Shown here piece by piece: positions 15,778 to 24,871 of a stretch of 64,000 nucleotides of DNA (position 1 is the stretch's first letter; every line of letters begins with the position of its first letter). Origin of the DNA: Rhizobiaceae bacterium (GTDB lineage: Bacteria > Pseudomonadota > Alphaproteobacteria > Rhizobiales > Rhizobiaceae); contig JAMLJC010000001.1 in assembly GCA_023953845.1 (NCBI GenBank), positions 2,800,501-2,864,500 of the forward strand, in the 5' to 3' direction. The notes beneath the pieces are model-generated. The model did no database searches, was not told the DNA's origin, and worked only from the letters and a program-made list of their open reading frames with translations. The position numbers and the translations under genes were made by a program.

Positions 15778-16920
15778 CTAGGCCGTGGCCCGGCCGAACG
15801 TCGCGTCCAGCCAGTCGCGGGGAAGCGCGGGCACGAAATTGCCGTCCCGGCCCGTCATGTCGGCATTGGCGACCATCGCGTTGAGGATCGCTTCCTCGAC
15901 GCTCTGCACGACGGCGTCGAAGAAGACGTCGATGTCGCTGTCGGGTATGTAGCTGGCCTGCGCCAAGTGACCTCCCGGTGCTGCGGCGGCTCGGCGATTC
16001 GCCGTGGAGAAGGCGAGGAAGATGTCGCCCGAACTATGATAGCCGATGCCGCCCGTCCACGCCACGCCGAGCGGAACGCGCCGCGCGAGGCGTCTGAGCT
16101 GGTGCGGCAGCAGCGGCGCATCCGTCGCCACGACGGCGATGATGGAGCCTTTTTCCTTCCGTTCCGTCCGCTCAATCATGCGCGGCTCGGTGAGTTCCGG
16201 ACCGACGCGCCGGCCTCGGATGGTCAGATTGCGGCGCGGCCCGAAATTAGCCTGCACGAAGCTGCCGACCGTGTAGCTCCGCCCTTGCTCCTCCTTCGGC
16301 CACGAGACGAGACGCGAGGCCGTGCCGGAACCGGCCTTGAATTCGAAGGCGATCATGCCGGTGCCGCCGCCGACGCTGCCTTCCTCGATGGCTCCGCTGG
16401 AAGCGGCGTCGATCGCCGCAGCCACGTGCTCCGCCGTCAGGTGATGCCCGTTGATGTCGTTGAGGAAACCGTCATAGGTCTCGGCCGCGACCGGCAGACC
16501 CCATGTCGCGTCGAGCGCGTCAGGCGCGTGCTTTCCCATCCAGCGGATGGTCGCGTCGCGCGCCACGCCGCAGGAATGGGTGTTGGTGATCGTCACCGGG
16601 AAATTGAAGACGCCGATCTCCTCGATGATGTGCGAGCCCGTCATCTCGCCATTGCCGTTGGCGCTGAACAGGCCGGCGAAGACCGGCGTCGCGAGTTCCC
16701 CCTTCGGGCGCGGCAGGATGGCGGTGACGCCCGTCCGCACAGGGCCTTGCCCAACGACCAGCGGCCCGTCGCCGGAGATCAGCGTCGCGTAGCCGACCGA
16801 AACGCCGGGAACGTCGGTGATGGCGTTGTTCGGGCCAGGCGTCCCGTCGAACGGGATGCGATAGAAGCGGGCGCGCGGCCGGCCGGAAGGAGTGGAACGA
16901 TGCGAAGGCGGGGTGGTCAT
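15778..16920 (-). CDS. P1 family (S58) peptidase, DmpA-like
   Basis: 380 residues, the normal size for DmpA/BapA aminopeptidases. The self-cleavage and catalytic motif EEGSVGGGTGM is present with the nucleophile Ser182; cleavage before it would give alpha and beta chains. Other family pieces are ITDVPGVSVGYATL and THSCGVARDATIRWMG. Such enzymes release N-terminal D- or beta-amino acids or hydrolyse small amides. There is no signal peptide. ATG 16920 overlaps the stop of the upstream deacetylase-like gene; the longer frame to 17154 is overlap with that gene. A role on a peptide-like or beta-amino substrate imported by the adjacent transporter is inference. Confidence 0.88.
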   Translation of the reverse strand: MTTPPSHRSTPSGRPRARFYRIPFDGTPGPNNAITDVPGVSVGYATLISGDGPLVVGQGPVRTGVTAILPRPKGELATPVFAGLFSANGNGEMTGSHIIEEIGVFNFPVTITNTHSCGVARDATIRWMGKHAPDALDATWGLPVAAETYDGFLNDINGHHLTAEHVAAAIDAASSGAIEEGSVGGGTGMIAFEFKAGSGTASRLVSWPKEEQGRSYTVGSFVQANFGPRRNLTIRGRRVGPELTEPRMIERTERKEKGSIIAVVATDAPLLPHQLRRLARRVPLGVAWTGGIGYHSSGDIFLAFSTANRRAAAAPGGHLAQASYIPDSDIDVFFDAVVQSVEEAILNAMVANADMTGRDGNFVPALPRDWLDATFGRATA

Positions 16921-17816
16921 GTCTTCCGTCCGAGAACCGGCGTCGAATAAAAGGGGATCGTTTCGGTGCGCGGCTGCCACTTGCCGGCGGCGATGAGGCC
17001 GTTGACGTGATCGGCGATTTCGCCGAGCGTGGCGAACCACACGCCGCCCCTGGCCTGCATGTGATCGATCAGGCTTCTTATCGCCAGCGCCTGCGCCGGA
17101 CGGCCGCTGACGGCGGGGTGCCAGACGGAGACCCAAAGGCCGCCGAATTCCCACAGCGCGTCAAACTCTGCCTGATAGACTTCCAGCGCCTGCCGGGGAG
17201 GCGAGATCTTCATCAGATAGTCGAAGGCGCGGCTCGACACATACTGGTTGTAGTCGTCGACCGAGGCAGGCACGGGCATCTCGATCAACCGGCCCTTGCC
17301 ATTGTCGAGCAGGATCGGCACGTCGTCGGCGAAGAGCGAGGAGTCGTAGTCGAAACCCATCTCGATCAGGAGATCGTAGGTCGCGGCGGACAATCCGTAA
17401 TAGGGCGCGCGATAGCCGCGCGGCCGCTTGCCGGAAAGCTTCGTCAACACTTCGGTCCCGCGTTGCAGGCTCTCGCGCTCGGCTTCTACGCTCTGGCTGC
17501 TCGGCCATTCATGGAAATGCCCGTGATGGCCGAGTTCGTTCCTGCCGCTTTCGAGGATCGCCTCGACGGCCGAGGGATAGGTTTCCGCCACCCAGCCGGG
17601 CACGAAGCAGGTGATCGGCACCTCGCGCTCGGCGAACATCGCCGCCAGCCGCGGCGTCGCCACGAACGGATCGTAGCGCATATGCGCCAGTGCATGCGGC
17701 ATGCCGATCGCGGCCGGACCATGCGCCGCATGGACCACGCTGTCCGCATCGACGTCGAAGCTGAAGGCGACCGCACACCGCGCGCCGCCGGGCCATGGTG
17801 GCGGGTTCTTGATCAT
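16917..17816 (-). CDS. Polysaccharide deacetylase-family hydrolase (NodB fold)
   Basis: 299 residues with the NodB-homology fold: FSFDVDADS (metal/catalytic Asp region), LGHHGHFHEWP (the two metal His of H-x3-H) and GYRAPYY (Arg of the active site). It lacks a signal peptide, unlike wall-acting deacetylases, and resembles cytoplasmic PuuE/allantoinase-like members that open cyclic amides. ATG 17816 (MIKNPPPWPGG) fits the family start; TTG 17855 is a less likely alternative. Lying between transporter and P1 peptidase, it probably attacks the imported compound, whose identity is unknown. Confidence 0.83.
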   Translation of the reverse strand: MIKNPPPWPGGARCAVAFSFDVDADSVVHAAHGPAAIGMPHALAHMRYDPFVATPRLAAMFAEREVPITCFVPGWVAETYPSAVEAILESGRNELGHHGHFHEWPSSQSVEAERESLQRGTEVLTKLSGKRPRGYRAPYYGLSAATYDLLIEMGFDYDSSLFADDVPILLDNGKGRLIEMPVPASVDDYNQYVSSRAFDYLMKISPPRQALEVYQAEFDALWEFGGLWVSVWHPAVSGRPAQALAIRSLIDHMQARGGVWFATLGEIADHVNGLIAAGKWQPRTETIPFYSTPVLGRKT

Positions 17817-17875
17817 GCCTCGTTCCCGAGAGTTCTCATGCAGTTCCGGGCGCAAAACCGCTCCACGGAATTGCT

Positions 17876-18598
17876 CTAGCTGGTACGCACGCCGCCGTCC
17901 ATGAAGAGGTCGTGCAGGTGCCGCGTATCGATCTCGCCGGCCGGCGCGTCGAGCGCCTGGCGTCCGCGCACCAGCACGCAGACGCGGCTGGAGATTTCGA
18001 GCGCCTTGTTGACGTTCTGCTCGACCAGCAGGATCGGGATGGACAGCGTATCGTGCACCTCGGCGATGGACTGGAACACCTTGTCCACCGTGGAGGGCGC
18101 GAGGTCGCTGCTCGGCTCGTCCAGCAGCAGGATCTTCGGCTTGAGCAGCAGCGTCAGCCCGATCGAGAGCATGCGCCGCTCCCCGCCGCTGAGGTTGCCG
18201 GCCTTTTCGTTGCGCCGTTCCTTGATACGCGGGAAGAGCGTGAACACCTCCTCGACGTCCCGGCTGAACTCCCTCGGCCGCAGGAAGGCGCCCATGCGCA
18301 GATTGTCGATCACCGTCATGTCGGCGAATACGTTGCGCGTCTGCGGCACATAGCCGAGACCGTTCGCGGCGCGCAGATGCGCCGGCATCGTCGTGATCTT
18401 CTGTCCGGCAAGGTTGAGTTCGCCGCCGGTGACGCGCGTCAGCCCCATCGCCGTCTTCAGCACGGTGGACTTGCCGCAGCCATTGGCGCCGAGCACGGCG
18501 AGGATCTCGCCGGCGCGCAGCGTCAGCGACAGGTCGTTGAGCACGGTGATCAGCCCGTAGCCGGCGGTCACGTTCTTCAGCGTCAGGACGTCCGTCAT
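17876..18598 (-). CDS. Branched-chain amino acid-type ABC transporter ATPase (LivF-like)
   Basis: 240 residues, a single ABC domain: Walker A GANGCGKST, signature LSGGERR, Walker B ILLLDEPSSDLAP and the switch His region replaced by VEQN, as in LivF. It energises import together with the LivG-like ATPase. ATG 18598 overlaps the upstream stop (ATGA). The N-terminal extension of the frame to 19144 is a shadow of livG. Confidence 0.92.
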   Translation of the reverse strand: MTDVLTLKNVTAGYGLITVLNDLSLTLRAGEILAVLGANGCGKSTVLKTAMGLTRVTGGELNLAGQKITTMPAHLRAANGLGYVPQTRNVFADMTVIDNLRMGAFLRPREFSRDVEEVFTLFPRIKERRNEKAGNLSGGERRMLSIGLTLLLKPKILLLDEPSSDLAPSTVDKVFQSIAEVHDTLSIPILLVEQNVNKALEISSRVCVLVRGRQALDAPAGEIDTRHLHDLFMDGGVRTS

Positions 18599-19368
18599 GA
18601 TGCTTCCTGCGCGTTTGCGGGCTGCCCCAGATAGGAGCGGATGACGGTTTCGTTGGCGCGGATCTCGGCCGGCGTGCCGGTGGCGATCAGCGCGCCCGCG
18701 TCGAGCACGAAGACCCGGTCGCAGACATTGGCGATCATGTCCATATTGTGCTCGATAAGGATGATGATGCGGCCTTCGGCGCGCAGCGTCTTCAGGAATT
18801 CGACCTGCTGCTCGATGAGCACCGGATTCACGCCGGCCGCCGGCTCGTCCAGCAGCAGCACCGCCGGATCGGCCATCAGCAGCATGCCCATGGTCAGGAG
18901 CTTCTGCTGGCCGCCGGAAAGGCTGCCGGCAAGGTCGTTCGCCTTGTGGCGCATGCCGAGCCGCGTCAGGATGGAGACGGCGCGCTCCGTCGCGTCGCGT
19001 TCCTGACGCGCGACCTTTCCCGACGCCAGGAACAGGTTGGAAAGGTGCTCGCCGCAATGGTCGCGCTCGCCGGCCAGCATGTTCTGGAACACGGTCAGCC
19101 TGTGCGCCAGCTTGGGCACCTGGAAGGTCCGGCCGATGCCGCATTTGGCGACGCGGTCCGGCCGCCCGAGCGGCAGCGGCACGCCGTTGAGGGTGACGCT
19201 GCCGGAATCCGGCACATAGACCCCGCCGATCACGTTGAGCAGCGTCGACTTGCCGGAGCCGTTCGGGCCGATCAGCCCCGTCACCGCGCCGGGCTCCGCC
19301 TCTATGCTCACCCTGTCGAGCGCCTTGAGGCCGCCGAAGGAGAGACTGACGTCAGTTGCGTTCAACAT
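18595..19368 (-). CDS. Branched-chain amino acid-type ABC transporter ATPase (LivG-like)
   Basis: 257 residues with Walker A GPNGSGKST, signature LSGGQQKLL, Walker B AVLLLDEPAAGVNP and IEHNMDMI. The long insert after Walker A (GRTFQVPKLAHRLTVFQNML) is typical of LivG. It pairs with the LivF-like ATPase. It overlaps both neighbours, so this is one transcription unit with the permease genes. Confidence 0.92.
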   Translation of the reverse strand: MLNATDVSLSFGGLKALDRVSIEAEPGAVTGLIGPNGSGKSTLLNVIGGVYVPDSGSVTLNGVPLPLGRPDRVAKCGIGRTFQVPKLAHRLTVFQNMLAGERDHCGEHLSNLFLASGKVARQERDATERAVSILTRLGMRHKANDLAGSLSGGQQKLLTMGMLLMADPAVLLLDEPAAGVNPVLIEQQVEFLKTLRAEGRIIILIEHNMDMIANVCDRVFVLDAGALIATGTPAEIRANETVIRSYLGQPANAQEAS

Positions 19369-20227
19369 CGTGCACCTCCCGTCTTTCGGGAATGAGACCC
19401 TGCGGCCGGTAGATGAACATGACGACGAGGATCAGGCCGAACGACGCCAGCCGGAGATTGGCGATCAGGTCCGACGGCAGGTCCACCCATTGCGCGACGA
19501 AGCGCGAGGAGACGCCGAGAAGCTGGATGATGACGGCGCCGACGACCACGCCGATATTGCGCCCCGGGCCGCCGACGATGACCGCCGTCCAGATGATGAA
19601 GGTCTCGGTCACGGTGAAGCTGGTCGGCGCGACATAGCCGCTGAAATGCCCGTAGGCGAGCCCGGCGGCGGCGGCCATGATCCATGCGACGGCCGAGACC
19701 GACGCCTGATAGCGGATCGGATTGCGCCCGAGCGTGGAGGCGAGCACCTCGTCTTCCCGGATGACGCGCAGCATGCGGCCGAAGGGCGAGCCGCTGATGC
19801 GCTGAGCGAACAGGAACGAGACGGCGAAGAGGCCGAGCGCGACGCAAAGCGCGACGGTCGGGCTCGGGAAGCGCGGCACGTTGAGGCCGTCGGCGCCGCC
19901 CGCGAAGGACGGCGTGTTGAGCATTGTCAGACGGAAGATTTCCGCCGCGCCGAGCGTGATCAGCGCCCAGTAATCCTGCGAGAGCCGCTGCGCGGGCAGG
20001 ATGACGACAAGCGAGAAGACCGGCGCGACCACCAGCGCCGCCAACGCGCCGACCCACCAGGAATAGCCGAGCGAGGCGCTGATGCCGGCTGCGTAGCAGC
20101 CGATGGCGAAGGGCAGGATCTGGCCGAAATTGACGAGCCCTGTCATGCCGAACTGCAGATTGAGGCTCAACGCCAGCACGGACCAGATGGCGATGACGGT
20201 CAGCGAATAGATGGCGAAATCGAGCAT
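19352..20227 (-). CDS. ABC transporter permease (LivM-like)
   Basis: 291 residues with eight or so membrane helices. LivM landmarks are ALSLNLQFGMTGLVNFGQ near the start, ITLGAAEIFRL in the middle, and the C-terminal IYRPQGLIPERR. It forms the membrane channel with the LivH-like permease. Its 3' end overlaps the livG-like gene by 17 bases. Confidence 0.92.
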   Translation of the reverse strand: MLDFAIYSLTVIAIWSVLALSLNLQFGMTGLVNFGQILPFAIGCYAAGISASLGYSWWVGALAALVVAPVFSLVVILPAQRLSQDYWALITLGAAEIFRLTMLNTPSFAGGADGLNVPRFPSPTVALCVALGLFAVSFLFAQRISGSPFGRMLRVIREDEVLASTLGRNPIRYQASVSAVAWIMAAAAGLAYGHFSGYVAPTSFTVTETFIIWTAVIVGGPGRNIGVVVGAVIIQLLGVSSRFVAQWVDLPSDLIANLRLASFGLILVVMFIYRPQGLIPERREVHDVERN

Positions 20228-20231
20228 GCGC

Positions 20232-21149
20232 CTACCTCTTCGCCCCGGCGCGGCCGGATTTCATCAGGAGCACGATGAGCAGCGCCAGCACGGCGACATA
20301 GTCGCGGAACTGCGTCGGTATGTGCCAGGGCTCGCCGCCGAAGATGCTGCCGAAATCGATCCAGATCAGGAAATTCTGCGCGAAGGACAGGACCAGCGCG
20401 CCGATGACGGCGCCGAAGACGTTCGACATGCCGCCTATGGTGACGGCGGCGAAGACCGGCAGCAGGATGACGAGGTCGAGGCTGGGCTGCAGGCGTGTCT
20501 GCATGGCGAAGAGCGAGCCGCCGACCGCGGCCAGTGCGCCGGACAGGAACCACATCAGGCGGATCAGCCGGTCGCCCGGTATGCCGCGGGTCACGGCGAG
20601 TTCGTAGTTGGAGGCGAGCGCGCGCAACGCTGAGCCGGTGCGGGTGCGGTAAAGGAAGACGTGCAGCGCGATCATCAGCGCCAGCGTCGTGGCGACGACC
20701 GTGATGTCCAGCGTCGTGAACACGGCATCTTCAAAGACGATGACCTCCGCCGGCACGTCGAACACACGCGCGGAGCCGCCATAGATCGCGGCCAGCACCG
20801 AACGGATGAAGAGCGCGACGCCCCACGACACGATCATCTTGCCTTCCGCCGAGATGTCGCGGATGCGGCTGAACACGATGACGTCGATCAGCACCGCGAT
20901 CAGCCCCGTCGCGATGGCCGCAAGCAGCACCGCGAGCGGCAGCGGCAGGGTCAGGCCAGGCAGCGTGGCGAAAGTATAGGAAAGGTAGCCGCCGACGATG
21001 GCGAGCTGGATATGCGCGAAATTGGCGAAGCGCAGGATCGAATAGCACAGCGACACACCGACGGCGATGACGGCGATCTCACTGGCATAGACGATCGAAT
21101 TGACGATGACCTGAAGCACGAACTTTCCCGAATCCCCACCTGAAAACAA
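20232..21149 (-). CDS. ABC transporter permease (LivH-like)
   Basis: Up to 305 residues, a LivH-type permease: SLCYSILRFANFAHIQLAIVG, VSWGVALFIRSVLAAIYGG, the coupling loop LRALASNYELAVTRGIPGDR, and LPVFAAVTIGGMSNVFGAVI. The longest start is TTG 21149; GTG 21119, which begins VLQVIVNSIVYAS, is also plausible and closer to typical LivH length. It is separated from the binding-protein gene by a terminator-like hairpin at 21153-21180, which may lower permease expression relative to the binding protein. Confidence 0.9.
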   Translation of the reverse strand: MFSGGDSGKFVLQVIVNSIVYASEIAVIAVGVSLCYSILRFANFAHIQLAIVGGYLSYTFATLPGLTLPLPLAVLLAAIATGLIAVLIDVIVFSRIRDISAEGKMIVSWGVALFIRSVLAAIYGGSARVFDVPAEVIVFEDAVFTTLDITVVATTLALMIALHVFLYRTRTGSALRALASNYELAVTRGIPGDRLIRLMWFLSGALAAVGGSLFAMQTRLQPSLDLVILLPVFAAVTIGGMSNVFGAVIGALVLSFAQNFLIWIDFGSIFGGEPWHIPTQFRDYVAVLALLIVLLMKSGRAGAKR

Positions 21150-21152
21150 TAA

Positions 21153-21180
21153 CAGCCGTCACGGCGAACCGTGACGGCTG
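21153..21180 (-). terminator. Hairpin between binding-protein and permease genes
   Basis: Perfect 12-bp arms (21153-21164 and 21169-21180) around a 4-base loop. Read on the minus strand the hairpin is followed by TTATTGTTTT, a moderate T-rich tail. It sits inside the transport operon, right after the binding-protein gene, so it is better seen as a partial terminator or mRNA-stabilising stem than as an operon end. Confidence 0.7.
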
Positions 21181-21196
21181 ATTCTTTGGGTTCGGA

Positions 21197-22312
21197 TCAG
21201 TTCCGGGTACCGGTGATTTCGAACTTGCCGTCCTTGTAGGTGATGACGTCGAGCGGCGGATCGATGCGCTGGCCGCGATCGTCCCAGACGATCTTGCCGC
21301 TGGCGCCTTCGTAGGTCTTCACGACTTCCGGCATGGTCTTGGCGATCGAGGCCGCGTCCGTGCCGCTCTTCTTCATCGCCTCGGCCAGCACCATCATGGC
21401 GTCATAGCCATAATAGACGTGGGCCATGACCTCGTCCTCGTTGTACTTTGCCTTGTACTTGTCAAGCACGGCCTTGCCGACGCCCTGCGAATAGCCGCCA
21501 TTGTCGACGCCGGAGAGCTTGCCGTTCATCCAGTCCTTGTTCTCGACCTCGAGGATCGACGGATAGGCCGCGTACCACGGAGCGTCGATGCCGAGCTCGC
21601 GCACGGTGCGCAGGATGGTGCGGGAATCGTCGCCATAGCCGCAGGTGATGATGGCGTCCGGCTTCTTGCTGGCCAGCACCTGGATGTCGGCACGGTAGTT
21701 CGGCTGGCCTTCGGTATAGGCGATGGTCTCGACGATCGTACCGCCCTTTTCCTTGAAGGCAGCGGCGGCGGCGTCCGCGACGCCCATGCCGAAGGCATTG
21801 TTCGGGACGACCACGGCGGCCGTCTTGGCGCCGCTGTCGGCGACGAGGTTGCCGAGGTCCTTGGCGAGGATGTCGTCCAGTGGCAGGATGCTGAACAGCG
21901 TGCCCGGATATTCTCCGAGCTTCGGCGACGACGAGGAGGTGTTGAGCAGCACCTTGCCCTGCTCCTTCGCCAGCTGGGCGACCGGGATCATCAGGCTGCT
22001 GCCGCCGAACATGATGGCGGCCTCGACCTTGTCGACGGTGTAGAGCTTCGTCGCCGCGTTCAGCGCTTCCTGCGCGCGATACTCGGAATCCTCCACGATG
22101 AGCTTGATCGGCTGGCCGTTGATTCCGCCGGCAGCGTTGATGTCATCGGCAGCGAGCTCGACGCCGCGTGACATCTGTACGCTGGTCTTGACGTCCTGGC
22201 CCGTCAGATTGGCGATGACGCCGACCTGGATTGGATCGGCTGCGAGCGCCAGACCCGGCATGCCGACCGTCGCGAATGCGCCCGCGAGCGCTAGGGAAAG
22301 CCATTTTTTCAT
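21197..22312 (-). CDS. ABC transporter substrate-binding protein (LivK-like)
   Basis: 371 residues with a Sec signal peptide (MKKWLSLALAGAFATVGMPG, cleavage near ALAAD). The mature protein is a type I periplasmic binding protein of the branched-chain amino acid/amide family: QVGVIANLTGQDVKTSVQMS, ADDINAAGGINGQPIKLIVE and SSSSPKLGEYPGTLF. It delivers the ligand to the LivHMGF-like complex encoded downstream. ATG 22312 is chosen because the signal peptide starts there; the longer frame to 22585 is upstream non-coding sequence. Ligand identity cannot be read from sequence. Confidence 0.93.
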   Translation of the reverse strand: MKKWLSLALAGAFATVGMPGLALAADPIQVGVIANLTGQDVKTSVQMSRGVELAADDINAAGGINGQPIKLIVEDSEYRAQEALNAATKLYTVDKVEAAIMFGGSSLMIPVAQLAKEQGKVLLNTSSSSPKLGEYPGTLFSILPLDDILAKDLGNLVADSGAKTAAVVVPNNAFGMGVADAAAAAFKEKGGTIVETIAYTEGQPNYRADIQVLASKKPDAIITCGYGDDSRTILRTVRELGIDAPWYAAYPSILEVENKDWMNGKLSGVDNGGYSQGVGKAVLDKYKAKYNEDEVMAHVYYGYDAMMVLAEAMKKSGTDAASIAKTMPEVVKTYEGASGKIVWDDRGQRIDPPLDVITYKDGKFEITGTRN

Positions 22313-22682
22313 TGTCGTCGTTCTCTCTGGGGGTTGAAACGGAGCGTTTCTCTTTCTGTTTTTGGTGCCTCGATGCCGCGCGTGGGAGCATTCCGCGGCA
22401 CCGCGAGACACGACAAAACCGTAGTTGGCACAGGGCGGAAAAACAATCGAACCAGCAGACCCTGCGCCGAATAACTTTCGGCGTTGGCCGGATGTTTCGG
22501 AGATGATGCGATGCAGCATCTGTGACAAACAGGACATATGGCGAAACGTCGAGCGAGCGGGCGCAGTCCGCCGTCGGCTTTTCATTCTCCTGACAGCACG
22601 AAAGCGTTCAGGCAGGTGTCACGGTGCCGATCTTCTCGGCTCACCGAAAGGTCCTGTCGCGATCAAAAAAGGGTAAAGAGGC
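22313..22682. other. Divergent intergenic region between transporter and nucleoside hydrolase
   Basis: This 370-base stretch must hold promoters for both the minus-strand transporter operon and the plus-strand nucleoside hydrolase. I see a 15-base dyad GAAACG-GAG-CGTTTC at 22336-22350, 24 bases before the binding-protein ATG, and a short GATGC-A-GCATC dyad nearer the middle. Either could be an operator, for example for the Lrp-type regulator, but I could not define -35/-10 boxes with confidence. Confidence 0.4.
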
Positions 22683-23627
22683 ATGGCTCCGCGAAAAATT
22701 CTCATCGACACCGATCCCGGCCAGGACGACGCCTTCGCGATTCTTCTGGCGCTCGGCTCGCCGGAGGAACTGGAGGTGGTCGGGCTGACGGCGGTAGCCG
22801 GCAACGTTCCGCTGTCACGCACGGCGCGCAACGCGCAGATGGTCCTCGAACTGGCCGGCCGCGGCGACATCATCGTCTATCCCGGCTGCAAGCGGCCGAT
22901 GGTGCGCTCACTCTTCACGGCGGAATATGTGCATGGCGACAGCGGCCTCGACGGCTGCGACCTGCCGGAGCCGACGAGCGCGCTCGGCGAGAAGCACGGC
23001 GTCGATTTTATCGTCGACACGATCATGGCCACCGAGCCGGGCGAGATCACGCTCTGCCCGCTGGGGCCGATGACGAACATCGCCATGGCCATGGTCAAGG
23101 AGCCGGCCATCGTGCCGCGCATCCGCGAGATCGTATTCATGGGCGGCGGCTTCTTCGAGGGCGGCAACACCACGCCGGCGGCGGAGTTCAACATCTTCGT
23201 CGACCCGCATGCGGCGCATGTCGTCTTCACCTCGGGCGTGCCGCTGACCATGGTGCCGATCGACTGCACCTACAAGGCGCTGATGACGCCGGAATGGCTG
23301 CAGAGCCTGCGCGCCGTCGGCACGAGAACCGCCGTGGAGTCCGCAGGCATGGCGGAATTCTACCAGAAATGGGGCAACCGGAAATTCGGCACCGACAGGT
23401 ATCCGCTGCACGATCCCTGCGTGATCGGGTATCTGCTGCGGCCTGATCTGTTCAAGGGCCGTAACTGCCATGTCGAGATCGAGATCACCTCGCCGACGAC
23501 GATGGGCATGACTGTGGTGGACTGGTGGAACGTCACCAAGAAGACGCCGAACTGCATGGTGCTGCGCGATCTCGACAATCCGCCCTTCTACGCGCTGATG
23601 CTCGAGCGCCTGTCGCGACTGCCGTAA
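22683..23627 (+). CDS. Nucleoside hydrolase (IUNH family)
   Basis: 314 residues. The calcium-binding signature DTDPGQDDA (residues 9-17) is intact. Later family elements are GPMTNIAMAM, IREIVFMGGGFFEGGNTTPAAEFN and HDPCVIGYLL, the last matching the C-terminal active-site Asp. It should hydrolyse N-ribosyl bonds of nucleosides or analogues to base plus ribose. AAAGAGG precedes ATG 22683. It is transcribed away from the transporter genes, suggesting co-regulation with import of a nucleoside-like or other N-linked compound; that is inference. Confidence 0.9.
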   Translation: MAPRKILIDTDPGQDDAFAILLALGSPEELEVVGLTAVAGNVPLSRTARNAQMVLELAGRGDIIVYPGCKRPMVRSLFTAEYVHGDSGLDGCDLPEPTSALGEKHGVDFIVDTIMATEPGEITLCPLGPMTNIAMAMVKEPAIVPRIREIVFMGGGFFEGGNTTPAAEFNIFVDPHAAHVVFTSGVPLTMVPIDCTYKALMTPEWLQSLRAVGTRTAVESAGMAEFYQKWGNRKFGTDRYPLHDPCVIGYLLRPDLFKGRNCHVEIEITSPTTMGMTVVDWWNVTKKTPNCMVLRDLDNPPFYALMLERLSRLP

Positions 23628-23677
23628 GCTGGCCTCTCAGGCTGCAAGGCCACGCTTAAGATGCGCGGCCGTTCCGT

Positions 23678-24853
23678 TCAGCCCTTGACGACCAGATCGC
23701 GCGCGAAGGACGTCAGGATTTCCGGCGCGCCGCTCTCGCGCACGCAAAAAGTCTCGCTGAGCTCGTAGCCCCAGTCGTCCATCCACATGCCGAGTATCAT
23801 GTGGAAGCACATGTTCGGCTCCAGCACGGTCCGGTCGCCCTCGCGCAGGCTCGCCGTGCGCTCGCCCCAATCCGGCGGATAGCTCATGCCGATGGAATAA
23901 CCGATGCGGGATGCCTTGTCGTAGCCGGCGCGGCGGATCACCTTGCGCCATGCCGCCTCGACGTCGTGGCAGGTGACGCCGGCGCGCGCGGCTTCGAGCG
24001 CGATGTCGAGCCCTTCCGCCACCACCTTGGCCATGTCGGTCAGCGCCTGCGGCGGCGTTCCCATATAGAGCGTGCGCGCCAGCGCTGCATGATAGCGATG
24101 GTGGCAGCCGGCCAGTTCGAGATAGGCGACGGTGTCCTTCTCGTAACGGTCTCCAGACCAGGTCATATGCGGTGCGGCGCTTTTCCGGCCGCTCGGCACC
24201 TGCGCAAGCGCGGCCGGATAGTCGCCCCAGAACTCGGTGGTGCCATGAAATTGCGCGGCAGTGATCTTCGCCACCGCGTCGCATTCGCGCACGCCCGGCT
24301 CGATCGCCGCCATTCCGGTTTCCATGGCCTTGCCGACGATTGCCGCAGCGCCGCGCATCAGCGCGACCTCGGCGGGCGACTTGACGAGCCGCACCCAGTT
24401 CACCAGCCCCCTGGCATCCGCGATGCTCGCCTCAGGCAGCGCCTTGCCGAGTTCGAGATAGTCCCGCACCGTGAAATAGAAGGCGTCGAGGTCGGTGCCG
24501 ATGCGGGCCGCCGCAAAACCCTGCTCCCGAATAATCCCGCCGAGGAACCCGGCCGGATGGCGGCTCTCCGAATCCACATAGGTCTCGGGATAGGCGACGA
24601 TATTCTCAGGCTTGAGAAAGGCTGTCAGCCGCGCTCCCGGCGCGTCCATGGCGCGTCCGATCCACAACGGCTCCTCCGCGTCCAGCCCGAGGATCGCATA
24701 TTGATGGACATAGAACGACCAGCCGTCATAGCCCGTGAGATAGTTGATGTTGGCCGGGTCGGCGACGACCAGCATGTCGATGCCGGCCGCCTTCATTCGC
24801 GCCTTGACGCGGGCGACGCGGCCGAGGAACTCCGCGCGGTCGAACACGCTCAT
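23678..24853 (-). CDS. M24-fold protein (creatinase/ectoine-hydrolase-like), metal ligands largely absent
   Basis: 391 residues with an N-terminal creatinase-like domain (ADPANINYLTGYDGWSFYVH) and a C-terminal pita-bread fold. By eye, the five metal ligands of M24 peptidases are mostly replaced: the first Asp is Glu (YLELAG), the second Asp is Ala (HAALART), the His is Tyr (GYSIGM) and the first Glu is Ile (HMILGMW), with only the last Glu kept (LSETFCV). This matches metal-free relatives such as creatinase and the ectoine hydrolase EutD/DoeA. It follows the LLM oxidoreductase by 18 bases. The substrate is unknown; a small amide or amidine ring is plausible. Confidence 0.78.
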   Translation of the reverse strand: MSVFDRAEFLGRVARVKARMKAAGIDMLVVADPANINYLTGYDGWSFYVHQYAILGLDAEEPLWIGRAMDAPGARLTAFLKPENIVAYPETYVDSESRHPAGFLGGIIREQGFAAARIGTDLDAFYFTVRDYLELGKALPEASIADARGLVNWVRLVKSPAEVALMRGAAAIVGKAMETGMAAIEPGVRECDAVAKITAAQFHGTTEFWGDYPAALAQVPSGRKSAAPHMTWSGDRYEKDTVAYLELAGCHHRYHAALARTLYMGTPPQALTDMAKVVAEGLDIALEAARAGVTCHDVEAAWRKVIRRAGYDKASRIGYSIGMSYPPDWGERTASLREGDRTVLEPNMCFHMILGMWMDDWGYELSETFCVRESGAPEILTSFARDLVVKG

Positions 24854-24871
24854 GTCTGCACACCGGCCGGA

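Noticed and set aside
23626..23661. Bulged hairpin TAAGCTGGCC...GGCCACGCTTA between convergent genes
   Set aside because: Possible terminator, but it has a bulge and no T tract on either strand; too weak to annotate.
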